The notes under the pieces: generated by a model
Told to the model about the DNA's origin: nothing
Seen by the model: only the letters and a program-made list of their open reading frames with translations
Databases searched by the model: none
Part shown: positions 29,536 to 38,540 of the stretch, in pieces
Numbering within the stretch: position 1 is the first letter of the stretch
Layout: every line of letters begins with the position of its first letter
NCBI GenBank assembly: GCA_024279095.1
Contig: JAJRRY010000134.1
Span: 1 to 39,313 of the forward strand
Length of the DNA stretch: 39,313 nucleotides
Source: Alphaproteobacteria bacterium
GTDB taxonomy: Bacteria; Pseudomonadota; Alphaproteobacteria; Rhizobiales; Aestuariivirgaceae
Reading direction: 5' to 3'
Translations under genes and position numbers: made by a program

Positions 29536-30558
29536 TTATTTTTTCGCCTTTTCCCCGCTCTTCGCCCCGTTGGCACCGGGCTTGCGGCCATTGCCCTTCG
29601 GAAGCGAAGTCTTGCCGCCCGTGGTGGTATTCATCTGCCGCATCTTCGTCGGACGGAAGGCTGCCGCCAGCACCTTCGCACGCTCCAGATCGGTCGTCGG
29701 CAGATGCTTCAGGAACAGGTCAAGCCAGGCATCCTTTTCGCCTTGCGCCCGCGCCAGCAGATACCACTTCGCAGCCTCCACAGGCCGTTTGTTGACCCCC
29801 CGGCCAGTGGCATAGAGCCGCGCCAGCCTGCGCTGGGCCGCAGGATGGCCACTGCGGGCGGCATATTCCAGCCACTGCGCGCCGATGCGCTCGCTCTTGG
29901 CCACCCCTTCGCCACGAAAAACCAGCACGCCGTACTCCAGCGCAGCCTCGGGCAGCCCGGCCAGAGCCGCCTTCTTGAACCATTCCGAGGCGGCCGTGAA
30001 ATCCTTCTCCACACCCCGGCCCATGACATGCAGAACTCCGAGATTGTACTGGGCCTGCGCAAATCCCTTTTCCGCCGCCTGCCGGAACCAGTACGCCGCC
30101 TTTTTCCAGTCGGGCTTCAGACCGGTGACGCCAGTATACAGCAGGCCAAGGTTGTACTGGGCCGGCACATGACCGCGCCTTGCCGCCTCCCGGGCCCAGT
30201 ACAGAGCCTTCTCCAGATCCTTCTTTCCCAGACGGCCATTGAGATGCAGCATGGCAAGGGCGAACATGGCGCCCACATGCCCCTGCGCCGCCGCTTTCTC
30301 GTACCACCGGACAGCCTGCAACGGATCGGCCTTCACACCCTGCCCGTTCTCCAGGAGCACACCGAGCATGGCCTGGGCCTCAGCATGTCCCTTTTTTGCC
30401 AGCTTCTCGGCAGTGCGGTAGGCCTCCTCGTAATGGCGCTCCTGATAGAGGGCCACGGCCTCGTCGAAAGGTTTTGCCGCCCGAACCGGCTCCGCCATCC
30501 CTGCCATGATCAGCAGGACCGGAAGCAGCAGCCGCATGACGGTCGCACGTCCGTTCAT
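29536..30558 (-). CDS. Secreted Sel1-repeat (TPR-like) protein
   Basis: 340 residues from the ATG at 30558, which overlaps the stop codon of the upstream ThiE-like gene (ATGA). An N-terminal signal peptide (VMRLLLPVLLIMAGMAEPVRA) directs it to the periplasm. It then carries about six Sel1-like repeats, each 36 residues, such as GHAEAQAMLGVLLENGQGV, GHVGAMFALAMLHLNGRLG, GHVPAQYNLGLLYTG and GFAQAQYNLGVLHVMGRGV. A lysine-rich, low-complexity tail follows (TTTGGKTSLPKGNGRKPGANG). Repeat proteins of this sort act as protein-binding scaffolds, often in envelope or stress signalling. Specific partner unknown. Confidence 0.9.
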   Translation of the reverse strand: MNGRATVMRLLLPVLLIMAGMAEPVRAAKPFDEAVALYQERHYEEAYRTAEKLAKKGHAEAQAMLGVLLENGQGVKADPLQAVRWYEKAAAQGHVGAMFALAMLHLNGRLGKKDLEKALYWAREAARRGHVPAQYNLGLLYTGVTGLKPDWKKAAYWFRQAAEKGFAQAQYNLGVLHVMGRGVEKDFTAASEWFKKAALAGLPEAALEYGVLVFRGEGVAKSERIGAQWLEYAARSGHPAAQRRLARLYATGRGVNKRPVEAAKWYLLARAQGEKDAWLDLFLKHLPTTDLERAKVLAAAFRPTKMRQMNTTTGGKTSLPKGNGRKPGANGAKSGEKAKK

Positions 30559-31169
30559 TTGTCCGCTCCCTCCCGGATGGCATCCATGCAGCGCCCCACC
30601 ACTTCGCGCGCCCGTTCCGCATCCGACCACATGTCGTCGGATGGACGCACGAAATCCGCACCGCGCCGGGCCAGCTCGGCAATCGCCCCCGTCCCCGCCG
30701 GATGAATGGCCACCACCGGCACGACAAACATTTCCACCCACCAGTCAAACAGGTTCTCGCCGCCAGCCTCGAGCCTCTGGTCAAGCGCCAGATAGTCGAC
30801 ACCGGCCTCGCCAAGTCGCATGGCCTCATCACGCTTGCCAAGGCATTCACCGCCGACGATGGCTTCCCGCCCCAGCGCCCGGCGCGCAGCCGCGGCATCG
30901 GCAGGACCGGTGGTGACATGCACACCGTCTGCTTCCATGGCGACAACCATGCGAACGTCATCCTCCACCAGCACGGCAACGCCGAGCTCCCGCCCCAACG
31001 CCACCATGGCCTCGACCCGGGCCCCCACATGACGGCCTTCGTCGTCGGCACGGAGCAGGAGCGCAGCCACATCGCCGGCCTCCGCGGCAGCACGCAGACA
31101 ATCGGCCGCCCGCCCGGCGGGAACCTGATGCGGCAGGACTGCAAACAGGCGCGTGGGAATGTTCGTCAT
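30555..31169 (-). CDS. Thiamine phosphate synthase-like protein with degraded active site
   Basis: 204-residue TIM-barrel protein resembling ThiE, which joins the hydroxymethylpyrimidine and thiazole phosphates to make thiamine phosphate. It keeps the barrel framework: MTNIPTRLFAVLPHQV, ALLLRADDEGRHV, VAVLVEDDVRMVVAMEADGVHV. The catalytic and phosphate-binding motifs are not intact: the GVHIGQ-D segment reads GVHVTTGPAD, and the family G-x-S-x-H stretch reads GGECLGKRDEA. The DY-x-GxGP motif reads DYLALDQR. So it may no longer make thiamine phosphate. It overlaps the Sel1 gene by 4 bp, so the two are co-transcribed. Transketolase, a thiamine diphosphate enzyme, lies upstream. Confidence 0.75.
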   Translation of the reverse strand: MTNIPTRLFAVLPHQVPAGRAADCLRAAAEAGDVAALLLRADDEGRHVGARVEAMVALGRELGVAVLVEDDVRMVVAMEADGVHVTTGPADAAAARRALGREAIVGGECLGKRDEAMRLGEAGVDYLALDQRLEAGGENLFDWWVEMFVVPVVAIHPAGTGAIAELARRGADFVRPSDDMWSDAERAREVVGRCMDAIREGADK

Positions 31170-31251
31170 GGCGTCCCGTTACTCCGGACCGGTCAGCAGG
31201 ATCGGACAATCAATGGCAGAAAGACCGCCGTCTGGCAAAGGCAAATGTGGC

Positions 31252-33357
31252 TCAGTCACCGGAGCCCGCCTCTGTCGCATCTCCACTGCCGCCACTTTCC
31301 AGACGCTCCATCGCGGCCTGGAAGACCGCCTCCGCAGTGATCCCGAAATGCTCGTAGAGCACAGGACCCGGCGCGGATTCGCCGAAATCGTGCATGCCGA
31401 CGAAGATGTCGTCGCGGGAAATGAAACGCCACCATCCCTCGCGGACCCCGGCTTCCACGGCAATTCTCACCTTTTCCCGGCCGATGATGCGCGCCTTGTG
31501 CTCCTCGTCCTGTTCATCGAAAAGCTCCATGCAGGGCACCGAGACGACACGGGTCGCGTGTCCGGCCTCCTCCAGCATCTCGCGCGCCTTCAGGGCAATG
31601 GCCACCTCGGATCCGGAAGCGAAGATCACCACTTCGGTATCCCCGTTCTCGCCGTCGGCCAGTTCGTATGCCCCGCGAGCACAGAGATTGGTCTTCTCCG
31701 GCGTGGTGCGCACCGGCTCCACCTTCTGCCGGGTCAGCGCCAGCACGGAAGGTCGCTCGGCATTCTGCAGGGCGAGCTGCCAGCATTCGGCAGTTTCCAC
31801 CGCATCGGCGGGACGGAACACCAGCATGCGCGGCATGGCGCGCAGCGAAGCCAGATGCTCCACCGGCTGATGGGTTGGGCCGTCCTCGCCCAGACCGATG
31901 GAATCATGCGTCATCACGTAGACCGCTCGCTGCCGCATCAGTGCAGAAAGACGCATGGCCCCACGGGCATAATCGGAGAACACGAGAAAGGTGCCACCAT
32001 AGGGAATGATGCCGCCATGCACCGCCAGGCCATTCATGGCCGCCGCCATGGCATGCTCGCGGATGCCGTAGTGGATGTATCGACCTTCGGGCGTTGCGGC
32101 AGAAAAGGTCCCCATGCCTTCCGTGAAGGTATTGTTGGAACCGGTGAGGTCCGCCGATCCACCCACCGTTTCCGGCAGCACGGTATTGACCACCTCCAGC
32201 ACCCGTTGCGAGGCCTGTCGCGTGGCCAGAGCGGGCGCCTCCTCCGCCAGCTCCGAACGCAGCCTGCGCAGGGCCGGGCGAAAGTCTTCCGGCAACTCCC
32301 CGGCTATCCGCCGCACGCACTCCGCATGACGACTTGCCGGCAGCTTCTCCAGCCGCTTCTGCCAGGCCTTGCGCTCCTTGCGGCCGCGCAGGCCTGCCAA
32401 CCTCCAGACGTCGCGAATCTCGCAGGGCACGTCAAAGGGCACGTCGCATGGCCATTTCAGCGCCTTGCGCAGGCCCGCCACCTGCTCCTCCGTCAGCGGC
32501 GCACCATGAACCTTCGAAGTGCCGGCCACCTCCGGCGCGCCGAAGCCGATCTCGGTACGACAGGCGATCAGCGAGGGACGCGGATCCTCCTTTGCCGCGG
32601 CAATGGCCTGCGCGATGGCCTCGGGATCATGACCGTCGATGCTCTGTACGTGCCATTCCGAAGCGGCAAAGCGCGCCAGCTGGTTGGTGGAATCAGCGAC
32701 ATTCACGGCACCGTCTATGGTGATTCCGTTGTCGTCGAAAAGGACGATGAGCTTGCCCAGGCGCAAATGCCCGGCCAGGGAAATCGCCTCTTGCGAAATG
32801 CCCTCCATGAGATCGCCGTCGCCAGCCAAAACCCAGGTGTGATGATCCACCACTTCCGGCCCGAACTCGGCGGCCAGATGCCGCTCGGCAATGGCCATGC
32901 CGACGGCCGTGGCCAGCCCCTGCCCGAGCGGCCCCGTCGTGGTCTCTATGCCGGCGGCCAGTCCGTACTCCGGATGCCCGGCGGCGCGCGACCCCAGCTG
33001 GCGGAAGGTCTTCAGATCCTCCAGCGACATGTCTTCGAAACCAAGCAGGTGCAGCACGGCGTAGAGCATGGCCGAGCCATGACCGGCGGACAGCACGAAA
33101 CGGTCACGGTCCGGCCAGTGCGGATCCTGCACATCGAATTTCAGGAATTTCGTGAACAGCACGGTGATGATGTCCGCCGCGCCCAGAGCCACCCCCGGAT
33201 GTCCGGATCTCGCTGCCGAAATGGCATCCACGGCCAGAATGCGGACGGCAGCGGCCATCATGGCGTGACGGTTGTCGTCCGTAAGCTCCACCTCGCACCC
33301 TTCCGAAGGCGGACAGCCTCCCTCTCGGTCGGGCTTGGTGGGTGTGTCGTCGGTCAT
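31252..33357 (-). CDS. tkt: Transketolase
   Basis: 701-residue thiamine-diphosphate enzyme moving two-carbon units between sugars in the pentose phosphate and Calvin cycles. The N-terminal part has ILAVDAISAARSGHPGVALGAADI and the diphosphate-binding GDGDLMEGISQEAISLAGHL with FDDNGITIDG. The pyrimidine domain has GIREHAMAAAMNGLAVHGGIIPYGGTFLVFSDYARGAMRL. The C-terminal domain ends in a short glycine-rich tail (SGGSGDATEAGSGD). The start is the ATG at 33357 (MTDDTPTKPDREGG); the frame extends upstream by 15 codons. The upstream region has a TTGACA at 33468-33473 (minus strand), a candidate -35 element, without a convincing -10. Confidence 0.95.
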   Translation of the reverse strand: MTDDTPTKPDREGGCPPSEGCEVELTDDNRHAMMAAAVRILAVDAISAARSGHPGVALGAADIITVLFTKFLKFDVQDPHWPDRDRFVLSAGHGSAMLYAVLHLLGFEDMSLEDLKTFRQLGSRAAGHPEYGLAAGIETTTGPLGQGLATAVGMAIAERHLAAEFGPEVVDHHTWVLAGDGDLMEGISQEAISLAGHLRLGKLIVLFDDNGITIDGAVNVADSTNQLARFAASEWHVQSIDGHDPEAIAQAIAAAKEDPRPSLIACRTEIGFGAPEVAGTSKVHGAPLTEEQVAGLRKALKWPCDVPFDVPCEIRDVWRLAGLRGRKERKAWQKRLEKLPASRHAECVRRIAGELPEDFRPALRRLRSELAEEAPALATRQASQRVLEVVNTVLPETVGGSADLTGSNNTFTEGMGTFSAATPEGRYIHYGIREHAMAAAMNGLAVHGGIIPYGGTFLVFSDYARGAMRLSALMRQRAVYVMTHDSIGLGEDGPTHQPVEHLASLRAMPRMLVFRPADAVETAECWQLALQNAERPSVLALTRQKVEPVRTTPEKTNLCARGAYELADGENGDTEVVIFASGSEVAIALKAREMLEEAGHATRVVSVPCMELFDEQDEEHKARIIGREKVRIAVEAGVREGWWRFISRDDIFVGMHDFGESAPGPVLYEHFGITAEAVFQAAMERLESGGSGDATEAGSGD

Positions 33358-33618
33358 GTCCGTATCCCGCAAGAACGGCGGGTGCGGGCCGGTCGCGCGC
33401 ATCCCGCCCGGTTTGCAAGCGTGCCCCCGGAAAATCGGTCCCGCCAGAAATCACAAGACCGTCGGACTGTCAATGACCCCGGTCACGCACGGGCGAATTG
33501 CTTCTCCAGACACTTTACCTGCCAACTGTGCCGACTGTATGGTTGCCACAATTGATGTGTTAAGTTGATTCTGCAGCGCAGGCTCCTGTTGTTTCTTATG
33601 AAGCTGCGAAAAGGGCGG

Positions 33619-33909
33619 ATGACGGCCATGACGACACAGGCGAAGATGGACGCGGCCGTACGGAGATTCGAGGCGGCGCTGGAGCAGGTGGAGGCATCAT
33701 TCGCCCGTCTGGCCGCCGAACGCGCGAAGGAAATGGAACTGCGCCGGGAGAACGAGGCTCTCAAGGCGGATACCGACCGCCTGCGACAGGAGCTGGAGAA
33801 CCTGCGACAGCGGGCGAAGGAGCTGACGGATCTCAACCGCCAGGCCATGCTGCGAATCGACAAGGCGATGAAGCGCATCCGGGCCGTGCTCGGAGAGAAG
33901 GACCAGTGA
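33619..33909 (+). CDS. DUF4164-family coiled-coil protein
   Basis: About 96 residues from the ATG at 33619 (MTAMTTQAKMDAAV); the ATG at 33628 is also possible. The frame extends upstream by 18 codons, without a ribosome site. The whole protein is a charged coiled coil (EAALEQVEASFARLAAERAKEMELRRENEALKADTDRL, then RLRQELENLRQRAKELTDL). It matches the short DUF4164 family seen just upstream of zapA in alphaproteobacteria. It is encoded 16 bp before zapA in the same operon, which suggests a division-associated role, but none is shown. Confidence 0.78.
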   Translation: MTAMTTQAKMDAAVRRFEAALEQVEASFARLAAERAKEMELRRENEALKADTDRLRQELENLRQRAKELTDLNRQAMLRIDKAMKRIRAVLGEKDQ

Positions 33910-33925
33910 CGGGGAGCAGCGGATC

Positions 33926-34348
33926 ATGGCCCAGGTAGTCGTGCAGATCATCGGTCGCAACTACACGATGCAGTGCGATGACGGGCAGGAGGAGCACCTG
34001 CGCGGCCTGGCCGCCATGATCAACGAGGAAGTCGACAACATCGTCGCTTCCGTCGGTCAGCTCGGAGATCTCCGGTTGCTCATCATGGCGGCGCTGGTGC
34101 TGGCCGACAAGTATTCCGAATCCGAGCGGGCGCGCACCGAGCTGGAACGCCAGCTCGCCGATCTGCGCACCACCCGTTCGCTTGCCGAGAAACAGGCCTT
34201 GGCCATGGACAACGCGGCAGCCCGCACTCTGGAAGCTGCAGCCCGGAGGCTGGAGACCCTCGCCAGCACCGCAAGCACCTATCTCGCCCCCGAGACCGAA
34301 GAGGAAGAGGACGAAACCGGATCGGAATCCGGAGCGGCCGGAAACTGA
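33926..34348 (+). CDS. zapA: Cell division protein ZapA
   Basis: 140-residue FtsZ-ring associated protein that cross-links FtsZ protofilaments as a tetramer. It begins MAQVVVQIIGRNYTMQCDDGQEEHLRGLA, with the ZapA N-terminal signature VxIxGRxYxM, and a helical middle, LGDLRLLIMAALVLADKYSE. The C-terminal third is an acidic, disordered tail (EEEEDETGSESG), longer than in E. coli. The ATG lies after GGGGAGC. The context zapA-6S RNA-fthC is the conserved bacterial arrangement. Confidence 0.93.
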   Translation: MAQVVVQIIGRNYTMQCDDGQEEHLRGLAAMINEEVDNIVASVGQLGDLRLLIMAALVLADKYSESERARTELERQLADLRTTRSLAEKQALAMDNAAARTLEAAARRLETLASTASTYLAPETEEEEDETGSESGAAGN

Positions 34349-34354
34349 TGCCCC

Positions 34355-34383
34355 TTCACAGGTGAGCACGGAATGCCTACATT
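34355..34383 (+). promoter_or_regulatory. Predicted 6S RNA promoter
   Basis: TTCACA (34355-34360), a 17-bp spacer and TACATT (34378-34383), placing transcription start near 34390, which agrees with the start of the predicted 6S RNA stem. Confidence 0.6.
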
Positions 34384-34389
34384 CCCCGC

Positions 34390-34550
34390 TGGCGAAGCTG
34401 CCTGGTTCGTGCCGGAAGTTTTTCCCAGGGGCCTTAACTCAATCCCAGGGAGCTGTCCCTGCGCCTGACCGTGGTCTCGCGCACACGGCACCCACCTGCA
34501 TCTGCGGGAACCCGGGATTACTGTTCCGCACGGCCAAGGCGGCCGAGCCG
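34390..34550 (+). ncRNA. ssrS: 6S RNA
   Basis: Regulator of RNA polymerase that mimics an open promoter. It lies between zapA and fthC, the conserved 6S locus. A long terminal stem is seen: GCTGCCTGGTTCGTGC (34397-34412) pairs with GCACGGCCAAGGCGGC (34528-34543) with G-U pairs allowed. Internal segments typical of alphaproteobacterial 6S RNA are present: CAGGGGCCTTAACTC, CAGGGAGCTGTC, CTGACCGTGGTCTCGCGC and ACACGGCACCCACCTGC. Ends are approximate. Confidence 0.88.
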
Positions 34551-34620
34551 TCTGCCGCATGGTGGCAGGTGCGTCACCCGTACCCTTGACGGTTCGCCTG
34601 CTGGCAGGTCATGGAAAAGC

Positions 34621-35226
34621 ATGAACTCGCCTTCCCGCATCCCTCCGGAGGACAAGAAGACGCTGCGGCGCAATGCCTTGGCGGCACGTGCCATGATGGC
34701 TCATGCCACAGGCCCGGTGGCGGCGCAGCGTCTGGCGGAGCGCGTCATGGAGCTGCTGGAAAGACTGCCCGGCCGCATCATTGCAGGTTACATGCCCGTA
34801 CGCCACGAGATCGATGTTCGCCCCCTGATGGACAGAATCGCGAAATCCGGCCGCACCATCGTGCTGCCCGTCGTGCAGCAGCGTGATGCCCCCCTCGTTT
34901 TCCGAGAATGGACGCCCGGCACGCCGCTGAAGGACGGGGCCTTCGGCGTGCCGGTACCGCTTCCGGACAGCCCCGAACGCCTGCCCGAGATCCTGCTCGT
35001 GCCGCTTGCTGCCTTCGACCGTGAAGGATACCGACTGGGATATGGCGGCGGATACTACGACAGGACGCTGGCCGCCCTGCGCGCCAGCGAGGGAAGCGTG
35101 ACGGCCATCGGTGTCGCCTATTCCGGACAGGAAATGGACCGCCTGCCGCGGGAGGAGACGGACCAGCCCCTTGACTGGATCGTCACCGACAGGCAGACCA
35201 TCGGTCCCATCGGCACACAGGCCTGA
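34621..35226 (+). CDS. fthC: 5-formyltetrahydrofolate cyclo-ligase
   Basis: 201-residue ATP-dependent enzyme (YgfA/MTHFS) that recycles 5-formyl-THF to 5,10-methenyl-THF. It begins MNSPSRIPPEDKKTLRRNALAARA. The substrate and ATP motifs are present: the IIAGYMPVRHEID region, LVPLAAFDREGYRLGYGGGYYDRTL (the family signature) and WIVTDRQTIGP at the end. The ATG at 34621 follows GGAAAAGC; the frame runs upstream into the 6S RNA region but that is not coding. fhs at the right edge belongs to the same folate one-carbon pathway. Confidence 0.93.
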   Translation: MNSPSRIPPEDKKTLRRNALAARAMMAHATGPVAAQRLAERVMELLERLPGRIIAGYMPVRHEIDVRPLMDRIAKSGRTIVLPVVQQRDAPLVFREWTPGTPLKDGAFGVPVPLPDSPERLPEILLVPLAAFDREGYRLGYGGGYYDRTLAALRASEGSVTAIGVAYSGQEMDRLPREETDQPLDWIVTDRQTIGPIGTQA

Positions 35227-35240
35227 GGGATCATCCCGTC

Positions 35241-36059
35241 ATGCGCATACTTTTTCTGGGAGACATTGTGGGGCGCGCCGCCCGCCGGGCGGTGATCGAC
35301 CGGCTGCCGGAAATCCGCGAACGCCTTTCGGTGGATTTCACCATCGTCAACGGGGAGAACGCCGCCGGCGGCTTCGGCATCACCGAAGACATCTGCAACG
35401 AGCTGATCGATGCCGGCGCGGATGTCATTACCACAGGCAACCATGCCTTCGATCAGCGCGAAGCCCTCGTCTTCATCGACCGTCAGCCGCGGCTGCTACG
35501 CCCCCTCAATTATCCGCCCGGCACGCCCGGACGTGGCGCGGGGCTATATGAAACGGCCAATGGCCGGCGGGTTCTTGTCCTGGCACCGATGGGACAGGTC
35601 TACATGCATCCGCTTCTGGATGACCCCTTCGCCGCCGTGGAACGGGAGCTGGCTGCATGCCCTCTCGGCGAGGGGGCCGATGCCGTGGTGGTGGACATGC
35701 ACGCGGAAATTACCTCCGAAAAGATGGCCATGGGCCACTTCTGCGACGGGCGTGCTTCGCTGGTGGTGGGCAGCCACACCCACGTGCCGACGGCGGATGC
35801 GCAGATCCTGCCGGAAGGCACCGCCTTCATGACCGATGCCGGCATGTGCGGAGATTATGATTCGGTGATCGGCATGGAAAAGGACGAGCCGCTCAACCGC
35901 TTCACCCGGCGCATCCCGTCCGCCCGCTTTTCGCCGGCCATGGGCGAGCCGACCATCTGCGGCGTACTGGTGGAAACCGACGATGCCACCGGACTGGCCC
36001 GCAACATCGCCCCCCTGCGCACCGGCGGACGGCTGCGCGAAGCATGGCCCGACTTTTGA
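35241..36059 (+). CDS. TIGR00282-family metallophosphoesterase (YmdB-like)
   Basis: 272-residue dinuclear-metal phosphoesterase of the YmdB family; Bacillus YmdB hydrolyses 2',3'-cyclic nucleotides or cAMP. Catalytic motifs are in order: FLGDIVGRAARRAV (D), VNGENAAGGFGI (N/E), TTGNHAFDQREA (NH), DMHAEITSEKMAMGHF, and the C-terminal VVGSHTHVPTADAQILP with GSHTH. Length matches. It lies 14 bp after fthC on the same strand, so probably co-transcribed. A short gap and yebC follow. Confidence 0.92.
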   Translation: MRILFLGDIVGRAARRAVIDRLPEIRERLSVDFTIVNGENAAGGFGITEDICNELIDAGADVITTGNHAFDQREALVFIDRQPRLLRPLNYPPGTPGRGAGLYETANGRRVLVLAPMGQVYMHPLLDDPFAAVERELAACPLGEGADAVVVDMHAEITSEKMAMGHFCDGRASLVVGSHTHVPTADAQILPEGTAFMTDAGMCGDYDSVIGMEKDEPLNRFTRRIPSARFSPAMGEPTICGVLVETDDATGLARNIAPLRTGGRLREAWPDF

Positions 36060-36135
36060 CTTGACGGCCGTTTCAGGCCATATGAAGCCGAAATCCCGGT
36101 ACATCCCGAAGACATATCAACGGACAGGTTGACCC

Positions 36136-36885
36136 ATGGCTGGACATTCACAGTTCAAGAACATCATGCACAGGAAGGGCCGCCAGGACGCCAAGCGGTC
36201 CAAGATCTTTGCCAAGCTGTCGCGCGAGATCACCGTGGCGGCGAAACTGGGCGGCCCGGATCCGGAATCCAATCCGCGCCTGCGTCTGGCCATTCAGAAT
36301 GCCCGCGCCCAGTCCATGCCCAAGGATAACATCGAGCGGGCCATCAACCGCTCCACCGGTGGTGATGCCGAAAACTACGAGGAAGTGCGCTACGAGGGTT
36401 ACGGCCCCGGCGGCACGGCGGTAATCGTCGAAGCACTTACCGACAACCGCAACCGCACCGCCTCTTCCGTGCGTTCCACCTTCTCCAAATACGGCGGCAA
36501 CCTAGGTGAGACCGGCTCAGTGTCCTTCATGTTCGACCGCGTCGGCGAGATCGTCTACAAGCCCGAGGCCGGCGATGCCGACACCATCATGGAAGCGGCC
36601 ATCGAAGCCGGTGCTGACGACGTGATCTCCGACGAGAACGGCCACATCATCATCTGCGCCTTCGAGGACCTGGGACAGGTCTCCTCTGCCCTGACGGAAG
36701 CACTGGGCGAGCCGGAATCGGTGAAAACCGTCTGGAAGCCCAAGACCATGACCGAACTGGGCGAGGAAAAGGCGGCCACCATGCTGAAGCTCATTCAGGC
36801 GCTCGAGGATGACGACGACGTGCAGAACGTCTACTCGAACTTCGAGGTCTCCGACGAGGTGATGGAGAAGCTGGCCAACGCCTGA
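36136..36885 (+). CDS. YebC/PmpR-family transcriptional regulator (TACO1-like)
   Basis: 249-residue protein of the YebC family, which binds DNA or acts in translation of polyproline stretches. It begins [20 protein letters not shown], a universal signature (MAGHSKWxNIxHRK), with [25 protein letters not shown] and the middle motif [23 protein letters not shown]. The C-terminal acidic segment [17 protein letters not shown] and [10 protein letters not shown] end it normally. It follows the phosphoesterase by 76 bp. With efp also in this window, two polyproline-related factors lie within 7 kb, probably coincidentally. Confidence 0.96.
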   Translation: MAGHSQFKNIMHRKGRQDAKRSKIFAKLSREITVAAKLGGPDPESNPRLRLAIQNARAQSMPKDNIERAINRSTGGDAENYEEVRYEGYGPGGTAVIVEALTDNRNRTASSVRSTFSKYGGNLGETGSVSFMFDRVGEIVYKPEAGDADTIMEAAIEAGADDVISDENGHIIICAFEDLGQVSSALTEALGEPESVKTVWKPKTMTELGEEKAATMLKLIQALEDDDDVQNVYSNFEVSDEVMEKLANA

Positions 36886-36917
36886 GCCAGCACCTTTCCC
36901 GGCGATCGAGTCACCGG

Positions 36918-37874
36918 TCATCCTGCCTGCGTATTCTGCCTGACGACAGCCGCAAGGTCGTCCGGAGCCGTGCGTGCCCAGTCATGCAGATCGAGAGCCC
37001 TGTCGAAGAAGTCGGCCCATGGATCGGGACGCGCCAGTCGCTCCCCGATGTTTGCGATGGTCCAGGCGCGAGGATGAATGCCCTGCGTCATCTCGTCCCA
37101 CGACAGGGGCGTGGCCACCGTCGCGCCGGCTCTCGCCCTCGTGGACCACGGAGCCACCGCCGTCTGGGCATAGGCATTTCGCCAGATGTCGATCAGGATG
37201 CGTCCCTTCCGCACGTTCTTGCGCGGCATGAGAGTGAGATTGTCCGGATCACGCGCGATCATGCGCTCCGCCAATGCCCGCGCCAGCCTGCGCGTCACGT
37301 CAAAGGAAAGACGCGGCTTCAGCGGAATGGTCACGTGAAAACCGCGCGAGCCCGTGGTCTTCACGTAAACCGGCAGCCCCAGCTCATCGAGCATATCGCG
37401 AAATTCCACCGCGACGCGTCGCACCTCGTCGGTGAAGTCTCCGGGCGGATCCAGGTCGAAGATCATCATGTCGGCCAGATCCGGAGCCTGTGCCCTTGCC
37501 AAGGACGCATGGATCTCCAGCGCTCCGATATTGACCAGAAAGACCAGCGTCGCAGGATGGTCCGCCACCACCTCGCGCACCACCTGCGACGGATCGTCCT
37601 TCATGGGCAGATCGGCCGCACGCACCCAGTCAGGAAACCAGTCCTGCACCCGACGCTGATAGAAGCCGCCCTGCCCCAGCCCGCGCGGATAGCGCTTGAT
37701 GGTCAGCGGCCGGTCTTTCAGCAGCGGTGCCATGCGTGGCCAGACCCGCTCGTAATGCTCGGCAAGACGAGCCTTGGTGATGCCCTGTGCCGGATAGAGC
37801 AGTTTGTCGGGATGGGTGAAGGGCACCTTGCGTCCCGCCACCACCCGCGCCTCCGCCGTATCGCCGTTCTGCAT
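36918..37874 (-). CDS. Stand-alone LigD-type polymerase (PolDom)
   Basis: 318-residue archaeo-eukaryotic primase-like polymerase domain of LigD, which in NHEJ inserts nucleotides at break ends. It starts MQNGDTAEARVVAGRKVPFTHPDKLLYP (typical of PolDom). The two catalytic aspartates are in MIFDLDPPGD; TTGSRGFHVTIPLK has the nucleotide-binding SxH-type region, and DIWRNAYAQTAVAPWSTRARAGATVATPL is the other signature. There is no ligase or phosphoesterase domain and no Ku gene adjacent, so it acts alone or with a ligase elsewhere. I place the start at the ATG at 37874; the frame begins six codons earlier. Convergent with yebC. Confidence 0.9.
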   Translation of the reverse strand: MQNGDTAEARVVAGRKVPFTHPDKLLYPAQGITKARLAEHYERVWPRMAPLLKDRPLTIKRYPRGLGQGGFYQRRVQDWFPDWVRAADLPMKDDPSQVVREVVADHPATLVFLVNIGALEIHASLARAQAPDLADMMIFDLDPPGDFTDEVRRVAVEFRDMLDELGLPVYVKTTGSRGFHVTIPLKPRLSFDVTRRLARALAERMIARDPDNLTLMPRKNVRKGRILIDIWRNAYAQTAVAPWSTRARAGATVATPLSWDEMTQGIHPRAWTIANIGERLARPDPWADFFDRALDLHDWARTAPDDLAAVVRQNTQAG

Positions 37875-38034
37875 GGGCTCTCCTTTTCTCACTGCCGGAA
37901 CATTCCTGAAGCGGAAATGAACGGCGGTTTCACTGGCGGTTCAAACTGGTTCGTTCACAATATGACCGTACAACACCAGCATGGTGAGAACGAAGGGCAG
38001 ATGGGGCAGTTCATGTTCCTGCGGAGGACAAACC

Positions 38035-38409
38035 ATGAAACACCGCATCCATGCTATCGCCACAGTCGCCGCAATTGCAACGGCGGGAATGCTGATGAGT
38101 GCCATGCCTGCGGAGGCAGGGCAGCGCACGGTCTACCTGCCCGGCGTGAAGGGCTACAACTTCAAGGCCTCGCCGAGCAAGATCCGCCGTCTCTGCGTCA
38201 ACTACTGGAAAGGACGGTACTGGCGGCAGAAACCCTTTTATGGGTGTGACGGTATCAAATTCCGCTGGCGGCACTGGAGGGTGACCTGCGGACCGCTCAC
38301 GACCAACTGCATAATCTCCATGCGGTCGGAGGCCATGGGGCCGGATGGTGGCAGAAATGCACCGCGTGAACCACACGGCAATTACGGAGGCTCCACCTCG
38401 AGACCCTGA
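38035..38409 (+). CDS. Secreted small protein of unknown function
   Basis: 124 residues, beginning MKHRIHAIATVAAIATAGML with a Sec signal peptide ending near AMPAEAG. An excellent GGAGG site precedes the ATG. The mature part is small, basic and rich in aromatics (YWKGRYWRQKPFYG, FRWRHWRVTCGPLTTNC), with four cysteines that could pair as disulfides, and a glycine-proline-rich C-terminus. Not recognised. It lies between the LigD-type polymerase gene (divergent) and a tRNA gene; nothing in its context explains its role. Confidence 0.7.
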   Translation: MKHRIHAIATVAAIATAGMLMSAMPAEAGQRTVYLPGVKGYNFKASPSKIRRLCVNYWKGRYWRQKPFYGCDGIKFRWRHWRVTCGPLTTNCIISMRSEAMGPDGGRNAPREPHGNYGGSTSRP

Positions 38410-38540
38410 GGACCGGCAGTGGACGACCGCATGAATGATCATGCACACGAGAATGCTCCGTCGGAGGTCACATGTTCTCCGGCGGGGCCCTTGCTCCCCG
38501 TCCGTTTCAAATGAGATCTTCTGCCGGATGAAAAGGAGAA

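Noticed and set aside
31153-33555. 800-codon plus-strand frame over transketolase
   Set aside because: Antisense shadow of tkt, which carries intact thiamine diphosphate motifs.
36886-36917. Terminator between yebC and the LigD-type gene
   Set aside because: CCGGCGA/TCACCGG pairs with a mismatch and has no T-tract.
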